Positions 23,525 to 36,197 of a stretch of DNA of 64,000 bases are shown here, one piece after another. The DNA lies in NCBI RefSeq assembly GCF_008728515.1, contig NC_044978.1, forward strand, positions 143,391,787-143,455,786, read 5' to 3'. The first letter of the stretch is position 1. Every line of letters starts with the position of its first letter. The notes below the pieces were generated by a model. The model was given only the letters and a program-made list of their open reading frames with translations, made no database searches and was not told the origin of the DNA. The DNA is from Papio anubis. Lineage: Eukaryota > Chordata > Mammalia > Primates > Cercopithecidae. The position numbers and the translations under genes are program-made.

Positions 23525-23995
23525 TCACAAAAACCCAAAGTTGGAAAGAACAGAAATGTTCATCAAAAGGTGAATAGATAAAGAACAACTTATAGTGTAT
23601 TCATACAGCATAATACTACTTGGTAAATAAATGGAACAAACCACTAATGCATACAATTACATTGATAAATCTCACACGTACAATGCTTAATAAAATAAGG
23701 CAGATACAAAAAATAATTACTGTGTGATTCTGTGTATAAGAAATTCTAGAACAAACAAAATTAACCTATAATCAAAGAAATCAGATTTGTAGTTGCTTGA
23801 CTCTGGAGGATGGGGAGTCACAGGGAACAGGCAGCAAAAGGACACAAAAGAAGCTTCTGGGTGATGGAAATGTGCTCTGTCTTTATGGAGACGGTCACTA
23901 AGCAGGTGTATACTGCTGTCAAAAGTCATCAATCTACACTTTTAATGTGAAAATTGTTTTATGTAAATTACACCTCATTAAAACCTATTTTAAAA
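23525..23995 (+). mobile_element. Old L1 3' end (L1M type)
   Basis: The order 'gttcatcaaaaggtgaatagataaa', 'cagcataatactac', 'gggtgatggaaatgt', 'gtgtatactgctgtcaaaa', 'taaattacacctcattaaa' is that of the L1M ORF2 end plus 3'UTR. The minus-strand frame at 23717-23932 is a shadow. Confidence 0.7.
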
Positions 23996-24421
23996 TAAAA
24001 TATTGCTCATCATAAAAAGTAATAACAAAGGAAATAAAACAGAAAGTAAAATAAAAACAAATTTTAAAAACCAGGTGCAACTGTTCTCTATGGATATATT
24101 TTTAATGAACAGTCATGAAATTGTGAATTACCTGTTTATTTACTGAAACTTAATCAGCTAGTAATTTTAAGGGGCTCATAAGTATTTAATTTACTTATCT
24201 CTCTTCATTTTAATGCTACATGTTTAATAAAATCTTATTATAAAATTAAAATTTCAAAACCAAACCACTTCATTACGTAAATTTGTTTATTTAATGTGTT
24301 CCTTATCATCATAGCTTAAATTTATTAATTATTCTTTGTTAAAACAGTGTGGTGTGTTTTAAAACTAAACAATTCAATTAGCATAAATATGCAAGCAAAT
24401 GCCTTTCTTGGCTTGGTCAAG
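23996..24421. other. No gene seen
   Basis: Very AT-rich sequence between an L1 3' end and a MaLR provirus. Confidence 0.3.
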
Positions 24422-24426
24422 GAGAG

Positions 24427-27400
24427 TTGCTTAATCTATTTGTGCTACTATAACAAAATACCACAGAGTGGGTGATTTACAATGAATAGCAATTTGTATT
24501 GTTTATGATTCTGGAAGCTGGAAAGTCCAAGATTAAGGTGATGCACCTGGTTAGGGTCTTCTTGCTGTATCATTACATGATGGAAGACATCACCACACAG
24601 CAAGAGAGAGCAATAAAAGGCCATACTCAATTTTATAACAAACCTGCTCTCCCAATAATGATCTCATGCTCATGATAATGACATTAATCTATTCCTTAGG
24701 CAGAGCCCCTGTGACCTAATCATCTCTTAAAAGTCCCACCTCTCAACACTGTTGCATTGGGGATTAAGTTTCTAACACATGAACTTTGGGGAACACATTC
24801 ATCCCCCCCAATCCACATTCTTCTCACATGCAAAATACATTTCATCCCAATACCCCCAAAGTCTTAACTTATTCCAGCGTCAACTCAAAATTTCAAAACT
24901 CAAGAGTCTCATCTAAATTATATATGGGTGAGACTCAAGACACGATTCATTCTGAGGCAAATTCTCCCTTAGCTCTGAGCTTGTAAAGGTAAGTTATCTA
25001 CTTCCAAAATACAGCGGTGGGATAGACATACGATAGATGTTTATTTTCCATGAAAGAGAATACAGACAATAAAAAGAGGGTATCTGGTCTCTGGTTAAGT
25101 CCGAAGCCCAAGAAGAAAAACAATATAAAATTTTAAGATGCCTTAATAATCTCCTTTGACTGTGTCCCATATCTTGGACACACTGAGGCAGGGCTTGGGT
25201 CCCTAAGGCCTCGGGCAGTCCTGTCTCTGTGTTGCTACTGGGCTCACTCCACCAGCTACTGTCTTGGATTGGAGACTCATGCTTGCAGCTCTCCCAGGCT
25301 ATAGCTGCATACTGATAGTCTTACAGTTCTGATATCTCAGGGACTGCCCTACTTCCATGGTTCCACTATGTATTGACCTAGTGGGCACTTTCTGCAATGG
25401 CTCAGCCCTTTGACAAGTCTGTGCCTGGGCCCCTCAGGTTGTTTGTAACATCCTTCAAAATCTAGATGGAGGTGTCCCTGCCCCCACAGTTTTTGCAGTT
25501 TGCATGCCTACAGGATTAGCACCACATGGACATCACCAAGATTTAAGGCTCATACCTTCCAGAGCAGCTGGTCAAGGCACACCTGGGCCTATCTGATTTA
25601 TGACTGGGGCAGATAAGGATTGCTGTGTCAGAATTCAGGGAGCAAAGACCAGAGTCAGTGCAGGGTAATGAATGCTGAGATTCTCCAGGTACCTCTCTGG
25701 AAATTCTTAGTCTTCTAGGTTGACTCGAAGATCTCTAAAATGCCTTCGAGTCATTGTTCCATTGTCTTGGTCAATAGAACCTGGCTTTCTTCTCTTAATA
25801 TTAATTTCTTTAGTAAACAGTATCCTGGATACAACCTTAGTTTGTTCTCCTAAACACCTCTTTTTATTCTTTAAGGGCAGGTTGAACATTTTCAAACTTT
25901 TTACTTTCTACTTTCTTTTTAATTACAAATTCCATCTTTAAATCATTTTTCTCTTCTCTCATTTTACTGTAAGTGGTCAAAAGAAGCCATGCGGCATTTT
26001 GAACATTTTGCTGTTTAGATATTTCTTCTGCCAGATGTTCTAGCTCATCACTCCTAAATTCTGCTTCCATAAAACCCTAGGAAATTGACACAATTCTTCC
26101 AAGTTCTTTGCAACTGTAAACAAGGATGACCTTTGCTCCAGTTTCCAATACTTTATGCCACAGTTCCATCTGAGACCTCATTAGATGGCCTTTACTATCC
26201 AGATTTCTACAACATGTTGAATACAACCATGTGAAGTCATCTCTAAGAAGTTCTAGACATTCCCTACAGTTCTCATCTTCTGAGCCCTCATCAAAATCAT
26301 CCTTAATGCTCTACATATGGTAACTGAGGCTTTTTCACATTTGCCCCTCTAAACTCTTTCAACCTCTACTCATTGCTTAGTTCTAAAGCCACTTCCACAT
26401 TTTCAGATATAGATGCTTCTCAACTTCTGATGGGGTTATGTCTGGATAAACTCATCATAAATTGTAAATATTATAAGCCAAAAAATTTATTAAATGCACC
26501 TAGCTGGTCAGGCATGGGGGCTCACATCTATAATCCCAGCACTTCGGAAGGTCAAGGTGGGAGGATTGCTTGAGTCCAGGATTTCAAGAGCAGCCTGGGC
26601 AACACAGGGAGACCCTGTCTCTACAAAAATTAAAAATATTAGCCAGGCGTGGTGGCACATGCCTGTGGTCCCAGCTACTTGGGAGGCTGAGGTGGGAGGA
26701 TCCCCTGAGCCTAGGAGGTTGAGGCTGCAGTGAGCCCCACTGCACTCCAGCCTGTACAACAGAGCCAGATCCTGTCTTTAGAAAAATAAAAATTCATAAA
26801 AATTAAATTAATTTTAATTTTAAAAATAAACCTAACTTACTAAACGTCATAGCTTAGACCAGCCTATCTCAAATCCGCTCAGAATGCTCACATAAGCCTA
26901 TAGTCAGGCAAAATCATCTAATGCAAAGTGTATTTTATAATAAAGTGTTTAATACCTCATGAATTTATTGAATATTGTACTGAAACTGAAAAACAGAATG
27001 GTTGTCTGGGTACTCAAAGAACAGTTTCTACTGAATATTTATTATTTTTACACCATCATTAAGTCAAAAACTCCTAAGTTGAACCACTGTAAGTGGGCAC
27101 CATCTGTATTTGTTTACAGTAACAGCCCCACTTCTCAGTACCAATTTTCCATCTTATGCAATTTTGTGCTGCTACAACAGACTACCACAGACTGGGTAAT
27201 TTGTGATGAACAAAAATTTATTTGGCTGTGGCTCTGGAGTTTGGAAAGTCCAAGATTAAGAGGGCACATCTGATGAGGACCTTTATAACATGGGAGAAGG
27301 CATCAGATGGCAAGAGAGGGCAAGAGAAGGCCCAACTCCCCTTTATAACAAACCCTTTCTCACACTAATGAATCTATTCCTGGTATAATGTCTTTAATCC

Positions 27401-27505
27401 ATTCATGAGGGCTTGGCCATCATGAGCTAAGCACCTCTCAAAACTGTTGCACTGGGCATAAGTTTCCAACACATGAATGTTAGGGAACATATTCAAACTA
27501 TAGCA
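24427..27505 (-). mobile_element. Complete MaLR provirus (MLT1/MST type), LTR-internal-LTR
   Basis: Two MaLR LTRs in the same minus orientation (24427 to about 24799, and 27150-27505) flank about 2.35 kb of internal sequence. The same 5 bases GAGAG lie directly outside both ends (24422-24426 and 27506-27510), the expected ERVL/MaLR duplication size. The internal part is non-coding MaLR sequence with broken frames. An Alu (26503-26790) inserted in it later. MaLRs lack pol and were mobilised by ERVL enzymes. Confidence 0.85.
26503..26790 (+). mobile_element. Alu (AluJ-like) inside the MaLR internal region
   Basis: Dimeric Alu starting GCTGGTCAGGCATGGG, older type ('gcttgagtccagga' and 'ctgggcaacacaggga' variants), ending in an A-rich tail. 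Open frames on both strands over 26373-26759 are shadows. Confidence 0.92.
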
Positions 27506-27510
27506 GAGAG

Positions 27511-28248
27511 AAACCCTGTGAGTTTGTTATCCAAAAATATTTTATATATTATTTGAAATGTTTACTACAAGAACATTTTGTCATGACTCTAGTTCACCTG
27601 CACACAACTTAATCAATTCTCCTTTTTGATATACAGTATCAAAAAGACGAAAATGGCTTATGTGACCTGAGCATTGCAGGAAAAGAATAACAAGGCTTTA
27701 TTCCAGCTGAGCCTTAGATTGGGCTATAATCGTTTAGGTCATTGCAGAGGACTCTGCCCAAGTGACACCGATGAGCTGCTAAGAGCTGATGTTTTAAAAT
27801 TCTACACATAACCCATTCCTTTTAAAACAATTCTTTTTCAGATTCATTATTCTGGAATAAAAGACGAAAGACCTCTAGATTTAAATATCAAGAATTATAC
27901 ACCATCATTTTGCTAGTCAATTCATGGGTGGATTGATTATTCAGTGCCCTTAAGTGCCACCCCTAAATTATTTAAAGGAAACTAAGCAATCTAAATTCTT
28001 CTGCTGCCTGAATTATTTAGGTCATAAATGTTTCCTGTTGAATGCTTTTGTGGTCACGTTTTATGTTTTGGTCTAAGTGAATAAAATTAGCTTTAATGCA
28101 ATAATACAAAAGCAATGGCTAGAAATAATACATGAAGTGACAGTTACTGTTTTTTTCTTATGAAACTGATGAAGCAGATATCGGCAATAATATGCATTTT
28201 TAACGTTTTAGTAAAGCCTTGCACCAACAGAAATCATTCCTCTTTTTC
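27511..28248. other. No gene seen
   Basis: AT-rich sequence with no recognised repeat apart from the TG microsatellite at its right edge. Confidence 0.3.
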
Positions 28249-28268
28249 TGTGTGTGTGTGTGTGTGTG
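28249..28268. repeat. (TG)n microsatellite
   Basis: Ten TG units followed by an imperfect TGCATG extension. Confidence 0.95.
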
Positions 28269-28849
28269 CTTGCATGTGCATGTGTCTTTTATCTTCTATG
28301 AAAGCCAATTGCAATAAATGTTCCTCTGCCAAATTTTTAACTTACTTGCTAAATCTGCTGTTGCTAGCTCAGGTTTCCATACCTATTACAATATTTTATG
28401 TTGGCAATAATATACTTACCAGTGTGGCCAATTACCTTGCTGAAGAGAAGGTGGCAGTCTGTCATTTTATGTGAAATCTCATGCATTCTCTCTGGAGTGT
28501 AGCTTTGATTATATTGCTAAAAGATAACATTGTGGTTCATTTGCCCCTCAGGTTTAGGAACAGACTACTTTGAAGCCTTACTAGAGCCTCATTTTTGTCA
28601 TTAAATTTAATTGCCTCTCGTTTAATGGTGTTTTTAGCAAGTCCAGGCCACGTGATTTGAATTTCAGATTTTATTTCTCCTCTCATTTTCTTGTTAGGGA
28701 GGTGGGAATAGGAGAAGGAAGGTCAGTTAAAGTTATGAAAATGAAAAAATGAATCAGAAATAGAATAAGCAATAACAAAATTATTTTGTTCAAGAGATAC
28801 ACTCAAATTAAATTGAATCAAAAATATTTTAAATGTAATGACAGTCCTT
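28269..28849. other. No gene seen
   Basis: AT-rich sequence; the open frame crossing the TG repeat (28160-28474) has no domain and is probably chance. Confidence 0.3.
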
Positions 28850-29310
28850 TGTTAGAGATTTATGGTTGCAAGTAACAGAAGCCAACTCATGACATTTTAA
28901 GGAAAAAGAAAAAAAAGAACCCTAGATGGGCTGCGAAGATAAATTTATTACATGGACAAAGGGATTTCTTGTAGAATCCAAAGGAAGCAATTCCAAGTCT
29001 CCCAAAGAGACTGCAACAGGAAGCTGGAAAGTTGTAGCACTCTCACTACACTTCCTAAGTCTGATTCTCTCTGGACTTTCTCTTTATTTTCCTCTCTCAG
29101 TAGATGGCCTTTCCTTTTTGCATAGCATGCAGAACTTGGCTAGCCCAGAGTTCTCAAGGTTAGATTTGGAAGTGTCAAGAGAAGCCCAGACTCATCTAAA
29201 ATTTCTGAGAGAAGAATCTTATCAACTTAGCTTGAGCCAAATGCCTTTTCATGGTCAAATCAACTGTGAACAAGGATTTCATAAATATTACGTGGCTTGA
29301 GGGACTGGGG
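28850..29310. repeat. Possible ancient interspersed repeat
   Basis: Begins 'ggttgcaagtaacagaagcc', a common start of an old mammalian repeat that I cannot name. It carries a 124-codon open frame (28926-29300) without recognisable motifs; I do not consider it a gene. Confidence 0.35.
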
Positions 29311-29466
29311 TTATAATAAAGCTGCAGAGGAAAGGAGACTTTATTGTTTTATGAGCTGGACAGAAACTCAAAATATGCCCATCACAGAAATTTGCAGCTA
29401 ATTCCTTTTAAAGTTAATTGTCCTTTTAAGTCAGTTCCTTTAGTAACTTGCATCCTTAAAATAATG

Positions 29467-29621
29467 TTAGACTTCTAGAATTCTACGTTTTGTCTACACA
29501 AGTCCAAAAACTAAACTTTCATTTTATAAAGTGTTGTATACTTTGTAAATTGATTGTTTTTCTCCCTCCAGTATCTACTTTGACAGTAGTTTTCATGTTT
29601 GTCTATCTGAAACACAATTTC
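29467..29621 (+). repeat. Direct repeat copy A
   Basis: About 155 bp with a diverged copy 1221 bp downstream (30688-30846). Shared blocks include CTTCTAGAATTCTAC, TTTTGTCTACACAAGT, TTCATTTTATAAAGT and TATACTTTGTAAATTGA in the same order. Confidence 0.85.
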
Positions 29622-30348
29622 CTGTACTTCCCTGAAATTCCCTTTAATAACTGGCAAGTTCACCGTCAATTTACCATGTCCTCTCCCCACTTCTAAGGCT
29701 GAATTCAGGAGCACAAGTAAGATTATAAAGGCAGGCTACAGTTCCTACAATCTTCTTTCTTGTATGGTTCCAGGTTAGAGTTAGCCAACAAGAGGTCTTC
29801 ACATGAGATTTGTCATATAAGAAAGGAGAAGCCATTGTGTTTTCAAGGCAGTTGCAGTCTGAAGTGCGGACAAACGTGGAACCCAGTAACTTCCTACTAA
29901 GCTCTAGAACAACAAGCCTTGCCATTGTAGACTGAGTATGTCGATGAATACTTCCTGGAGATGCCTGAGAAATACAGCACCTCCTGGTGAGGTCTTCAGA
30001 ACTATCAAGTATTTTATAATTTCAGGTTGAGATTTTCCATGTTAGCTCCCTTGATATCAGCTCTTCCAAGAATTATGTACCTCCTTGACTCATATATTAA
30101 ACCTTATATACCCAGAATACATGGGTGACCTCTGTATTCCTGATTGACCAATGTCAGATAAAAAGGTTATTAAAATTTATCATCAGATTTGATTCTTTAT
30201 CCTATGCTATCAAATGTAACTGACCTCCAGAGTCTATGCTCTTCATCACTCTAAAATTAAGTTCAAAGGACTCTGTTGTTTTATTTCCATCTCAAACAGT
30301 ACTTTTACTTGTTTGTTGTGGAGTTTGATTAACTAACTTATGGTGACC
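29622..30348. other. No gene seen between repeat copies
   Basis: AT-rich sequence. The open frames at 29490-29925 on both strands have no recognisable domains. Confidence 0.3.
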
Positions 30349-30360
30349 GAAGTTTTAATT

Positions 30361-30646
30361 TTTTTGAGATGGGGTTTCGCTCTGTTGCCCAGGCTGGAGT
30401 GCAGTGGGGTGATCTCGACTCACTACAAGCTCTGCCTCCCGGGTTCATGCCATTCTTCTGCCTCAGCCTCCCCAGTAGCTGGGACTACAGGCTCCCGCCA
30501 CCATGCCCAGCTAACTTTTGTATTTTTACTAGAGACGGTGTTTCACCATGTTAGCCAGGATGGTCTCGATCTCCTGACCTCGTGATCCGCCCGCCTCGGC
30601 CTCCCAAAGTGCTGAGACTACAGGCATGAGCTACCACGCCTGGCCT
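30361..30646 (-). mobile_element. Alu (full length, inverted)
   Basis: Reverse-complement Alu close to the S/Y consensus. Flanked by GAAGTTTTAATT (30349-30360) and GAACTTTTAATT (30647-30658), one mismatch. Open frames at 30340-30585 are shadows. Confidence 0.95.
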
Positions 30647-30687
30647 GAACTTTTAATTCTTAAAGTAATTTGCCAAACACCCAGAAG

Positions 30688-30846
30688 TTACACTTCTAGA
30701 ATTCTACATTTTGTCTACACAAGTGTAAAAATGAAGCGTTCATTTTATAAAGTAGCGTATACTTTGTAAATTGAGTGACTAATTTTCCCCCTCCCATGTC
30801 CAATTTGCCAGTAGTTTTCATATTTTTATATCTGCAACAAAGTTTC
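30688..30846 (+). repeat. Direct repeat copy B
   Basis: Second copy of the block at 29467-29621, with about 80 percent identity by eye. Confidence 0.85.
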
Positions 30847-33800
30847 AGAAAAAAACAACGTTTCAGATATACTCAGAATTCTCACAATTCATTGTTTTTA
30901 TTTCTTTTCAGAAGGTTCTAATATTATCACTTTTTTAAATACCCAGAATTTTTGGGGAATGAACCTTGGTGATTGTTATGTTAGTCTTAATGACTAACTA
31001 TCTAGTTATCATCCAACAACTGCCTTCAAAATTGCTACCTTTCTCTCTTATGTAGTACTTTGGATATGACTGCCAACCCAGCTGTGTCCTCTAAAAATTT
31101 CAGAGGTAAATGTAGTTTTACTTTTGGAACACCTTTGAAACACTCATTGCTTCCTGCTGATAGGGTCCTGAGAGCAGAAAGCATAACTCATCTGCCCATA
31201 CATTCCTTGTAAGTTTCTGCTTTCATTAAATCCAGTTTTGGCTGCTAGATTTGCCTTGGATACTGAATTTTTATTAAGTTCACATGAGAGTACTGGGAGA
31301 AATAGGTGCAGTATAAATAAATCAAATCAAATGAATAAAGCATTAGGTGGGCTGTGCAATGGGGCAGAAGTGTCTGTATGTTTGCAGGAAATTCGATACG
31401 AGATGAATGGCTTTGAAGAGCACGTGCACAGCTAGGGAAGGGCTCCAAATGAGCAAGCCAAGGGCAGTTAAGTCTTGCATTCACAGTTCAGTTGCCCATA
31501 AGACTCAAATTTGCATGGTCTTTGAAACCCAGCTGTTGAAACTCTCTTTTTCATTTTGAAACCAAAGGCATTGGATTCTACTATGAATTTCACACAATGA
31601 AATAAACATCTCCATTGATAGTTTATTATTCTCTTCCCTAGAATTTGTGAAAGTGATGAGATGAAGTTTACAGTTAATTGGAAGATGTTGATGAGGGTAG
31701 ATTCATAATTATCAGTGGCTTTCTTTACTCTAGCAGTTGCTTGTGTTATATGGTTACAGTCCCACTGAAATTTCAAGTGAAAATTTGTTTTTCAAAAGGC
31801 AGTAATTTTCTGAACTTGCTTTCTACATTAAAACAAAACATACTTCTAGGATGTGGTATGTTAAGCTGTGAAAAAGCAGTAGCATATATTTCACCAACAT
31901 CCACAACCTTCTTTTAGACCATGAAAAATGTCACTACCTTTCACTTTTGAGTTGGCAAGAGTTTGAGAAATGTCACTAAGGCTGAAAAAACAGAAAACTG
32001 ACTGTGTTTTTTTCACTTACATTTCATTTTCAATGTGTTGATTGACCTTCCCTGTTCACTACTTGTTGATAAAAGTTATGAACCTAATTATATGTTTTGA
32101 TTTTAATTATCTTTTCTCAGTAACTCTATATAGATATTTTATTACAAATTGTAGGGCATTCTCATTTATCAAAAATCTAGATTTTGACTTTTTAGTAACC
32201 TGATTTATCTTTTAAACCACAGGAAAATGTTTAGTACATTTTCTGAACATTGCTAAACAACATTTTTACCAACCACTCTAGCTCATCGCCTGGATTTTCT
32301 TAAGACAGCAGCTTGAGGAGGGAGAAGACATGAAGGAAAATGTAAGGTTTCTGTGCCCATTCTCTGAACTAATCTTCAAAGTAGAGGAAACAGCAAAAAT
32401 TCAGAGCAATGCAGGGTGCTTGCAGGGGGCTGTTACTGCTCAGAAAAAAAGTTAGTAAAACTGAGAGTCCTTTAAGAAGAGCTAGTGTCATCCCTCTCGG
32501 TCTGTATACAAGAAGCAACAAGAATTTTAAAAGAAAGCCTATTTTGCTAAAAACTTGCCATTAATTTCCCTGGCAAAATTACCTAATCATGTGATTTTTG
32601 TTCAGATCTCAGACTGTCAAGTCTCTCATTCTATGTTTTAGCTCATAATCTATGCTGCAGCACCCCCACCACACACACACATACACACACAAATCTAGAA
32701 ATACTAGTATCCTTTGTGTTAAGACTTCCTAGGCAAGGGAGAATTGGGATAATTATTTGGAGCAATATTATACCAATTCAGTCAGGGAAATTATATGGAG
32801 GGGGAGAATATTTACACATGTGGATTCCTCCTTTATATATGTGTTTTCACTGGATCATTATCCCTACAAAAATTTCACCCATAAAAATTACTAAATAATG
32901 CAGTTTAAAGCCTCTTTTGAAGTTGTCTGGTTTCACCAGATTGAATGTCAACACTAATACAATCTACCAAGTAATACTTGAATCCTATATCATTTTTCCT
33001 TAATAAGGACAGGTAGATATTAGAAAATGCACAAAGGAATAACATTTCAGTTCTTTATTTTTAAGATGTGTCTAGTTAATTCAAATAACAGTAACTGTCT
33101 TTTATTCTTTATTTTTTGCTTGTTTGTTTTTTGAGTATCTTCTGTATTATCTGCACTGTCTCCCTGGATTTCAGATTGAAAGATTGCTGGTATAAGACAA
33201 GCATCATAGTGTACTTAGAACTAATGAGAAAAATATTAACACCCTTATGCAACAATAAACTCCAAAGATAATTTTGATATTCTAAAATTCAACCTTTTAT
33301 TTATTACATGTTTATCACATGCCAATTTTGAGCATGTCAGAAAGTGAGAATTCTAAAGAGCATTTCCAACACCTGGATAGAAAAATGGAGGAACTAGAAT
33401 ATTGATCAATATGTTTGACTACAAAGAAGTAGCCCAGGGTATCAGAAGCTGCAAGATATGTGTCAAAATTTTACTTCTGGTGCTACTTAAAGACACAAAG
33501 GTCTTGGAGATTGTTTCTTTTGTTTTGTAATCTAAATGCTTCTAATTCTGTTCTATAATTTTAAAATAATTTTCTCAGATGAGTATTGCAATGAGTTGCA
33601 TCCATATGCCCCCTTTTAGCATCTCAGTGAGGTTTAGAATGTACATTCTGTTTTTTCCATACAAGGAACCAGGAATGAGCTGGCAAACAAAAGGGAAAAT
33701 TCTCTCTAAGGAACAACAAAAACTCAGTTGACAACTTATACCCTTGTGTGGGAAATTCTAGGTAATGTCAGAAAACCTTTCATTTGTAATCCGAATTGGG

Positions 33801-34719
33801 ATTTTTCTATCTCTACTTAGAAAAGTAATCATTTTTCCAATTCAATAAGTAAAATTTAAGAGTGAATAATTCTATTGCACTTTTTAACTCTTGTTGTTAT
33901 AGCTGCACTCCAGGCTATAAAATATTTTTGTTGTTCCGAGGAAGGTAATATATACCAAACATTATTGGCAGAGATTTCAGCTATTCTGAAGTACAACGAA
34001 AGTGGAGTTTAGCCGAGGGCTTTAAAAGGGTTAGAAGATTGCAGCCTTGAATCTACTTTTTTCTTATATTGAATGCATCAGTGGGTGTAGTTTGAGTGGT
34101 TAAAAGATTCCTTTAATACTTTGCACTCAGTGGTAGATCTTGAGAAGCATTGTCACCACTACCAACCTATCCTTTGAAAAATGTTTGAAAAGTATTCAAA
34201 CACAATGTATATTTTACAGTGGATTTCCTGGCCACTATACCTATTGAGGGGTGACTGCATTTGAATAAGAAGTTAGATAAATTCTGCTGACTTCATGAGT
34301 ATAGTTTATACTGCTCTTTCAAAGTCACTAAACACTGCTCAGAATGGAACTGGGGAGAATAAAGAGAACAGGAGCCTGAAGCTCCTCAATCTGACAACAA
34401 ATGTAGTTATTTGCACAGCGAGGGCACATATGAGGTAACTAACTTCTGTATTTACTCTTTCTCTTCCACCTACTCCATAGGAGGATTTGAATGGGACCAA
34501 ACATATGGAAATTGTCAATTTACGGACTTCAACCGGTTGTCAGAGCCCGACTCCGTGTCTCTTCTTTCTTGTGCTATATTTCCATACTTGATAGGATTTG
34601 GGTAGCAAGAGATGTAAAGATGTGTGGGCAATCAAATAGTCATTCAACAAATCTTACTCAGAAATACAGCATGAGTCAAGTATCATCTTGTCGTTTCTGA
34701 TATAAAGGTTAAAAAATAT
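30847..34719. other. Long AT-rich stretch with no gene recognised
   Basis: Nearly 4 kb without an Alu or a clear L1 piece, which is unusual for this window. Open frames up to about 100 codons on both strands (for example 31238-31917) overlap each other and show no domains. A CA-repeat lies at 32668-32690. I cannot exclude conserved non-coding DNA. Confidence 0.35.
32668..32690. repeat. (CA)n microsatellite, imperfect
   Basis: CACACACACA-ATA-CACACAC tract after a C-rich lead. Confidence 0.9.
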
Positions 34720-34721
34720 TA

Positions 34722-35077
34722 CCGGCCGAGATTTGTAATCTGAATCTGAAATCCAAAATGCTTCAAAGTCTGAAAATTTTTGAATAACAACATGATGCCA
34801 CAAGTGAAGAATCCCATCACCTAACCTCATGTGACAGGTCATAGTAAAAATGCAGTCAAAACTTTACTTCATGTACAAAATTATTTAAAATATTGTATAA
34901 AATTAAGTCTAGGCTGTATGTATAAGGTGTATATAAAATATAAATGAATTTAGTGTTTAAATATGGTTCTCATCCCCAAGATATCTCATTATGTATAGGC
35001 AAATATAACAAAATCAAAAAATTAAATTTCAAAACACTTCTGTTCCCAAGCGTTTCAGATAAGAGAAATTCAACCTG
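34722..35077. mobile_element. Small Tigger/mariner-type MITE
   Basis: A 356-bp element bordered by TA on both sides (34720-34721 and 35078-35079). Its imperfect inverted ends are CCGGCCGAG...TAATCTGAA on the left and, reverse-complemented, CAGGTTGAA...TATCTGAA on the right. The interior ('tgatgccacaagtg', 'catgtgacaggtc', 'gtataaggtgtatat', 'ccccaagatatctcattatg') is a familiar non-autonomous primate DNA-transposon family that I cannot name with certainty. No coding capacity. Confidence 0.75.
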
Positions 35078-35079
35078 TA

Positions 35080-35780
35080 TTAATATCAACAAGAAAGTTA
35101 TAACCTATTCAGAAGACTCCATGAGCTTACCAATCCATCATTTTCAACACCCAACATACCAATACTACTACATATCTACAAAGTTCAGTATATTTTTAGA
35201 TATTAAATATCTATTTTAGAATATTATTTTTAGAATTACTACTAAGAATTGCAAAAATTGGTCAGATACAAAGTAATTTTACAAATCAACTTTTAAAAAG
35301 CAAACTATAAATCACTCAGAAATACAACTGGGAAACAAAATTATTCATCATAATAAGTTTAACAAAATAAAGGAGTAGGACACATAAAATTAATTCTACC
35401 ATAATAACAATAACCAAAAAAGCAGACTACATAGCAATATATTAACAAAATATTTGAATTACCTACATCCATAAAATTAATAAAGTTTTATTGAATTATA
35501 TAAATAAACATTTGAATAAATTTATTCAACAAATATTTACTGAGCTTTTATTGCATAACTCTTATGGTTCTAGTATCGAAGGATAAGGCAGTGAATGTTT
35601 ACCCCTGCCACGATAAACAACTAAATATAGACTACAAGAAGCTCTCTGGCTAAGATGACATTTGAGCCCCACTTAAAAAAGTGTTGAAGAAGAGACAGTC
35701 TGTTTCTTGATTTGAATAATAAAAATGGGTAAGAAGAAATAATCCAAATTTATGCTGCTCATGCAAATGTAGGCAAATGT
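35080..35780. other. No gene seen; AT-rich
   Basis: Very AT-rich. A fragment near 35515-35600 ('caacaaatatttactgagct') resembles an old dispersed repeat start. Possible decayed L1 in 35240-35470, not provable by eye. Confidence 0.3.
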
Positions 35781-35784
35781 CTCG

Positions 35785-36197
35785 TGTCAATCTGTTTTTG
35801 CATCACAAAATAGAAATACTTGAGACTCAGTTATTTATCAAGAAAACATTTAATTGCTCTCAGTTCTGCAGGCTATACAGGAACATGGTGTCAGGATCTG
35901 CTTCAGCAAGAGCCTCAGGAAACTTACAATCATGGCAAAAGGTCAAGCAGGAGCAGGCACAACACATGGTGGGAGTGGAAGTGAGAGAGAGACAGGAGGA
36001 GGAGCCAGTCTCTTTAAACAACCAGCTGTCATGTGAATGAACAGAGTGAGAACTCACTTGTTAGAATGAGAAGGGCACCAAGTCATTCATGAGGGATGTG
36101 CTGCATGATTCAATACCTTCCACTAGGCCCTACCTCCAACATTAGAAGTCACATTTCAACATGAGATTTGGAGTGGAGAAACATCCAGATCATATTG
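35785..36197 (-). repeat. Solo MaLR LTR (MST type)
   Basis: Reverse-complement MaLR LTR from 'tgtcaatctgttttt' through 'actcagttatttatcaagaaaac' and 'gaaacttacaatcatggc' to 'aaacatccagatcatat'. No internal region or partner LTR is adjacent. Open frames on both strands inside it are shadows. Confidence 0.85.

Noticed and set aside
28926..29300. 124-codon plus-strand open frame
   Set aside because: No domain or splice context, and it starts inside a probable old interspersed repeat.
31238..31917. Overlapping open frames of about 65-102 codons on both strands
   Set aside because: Mutually overlapping, without motifs, and at a length expected by chance in AT-rich DNA of this size.
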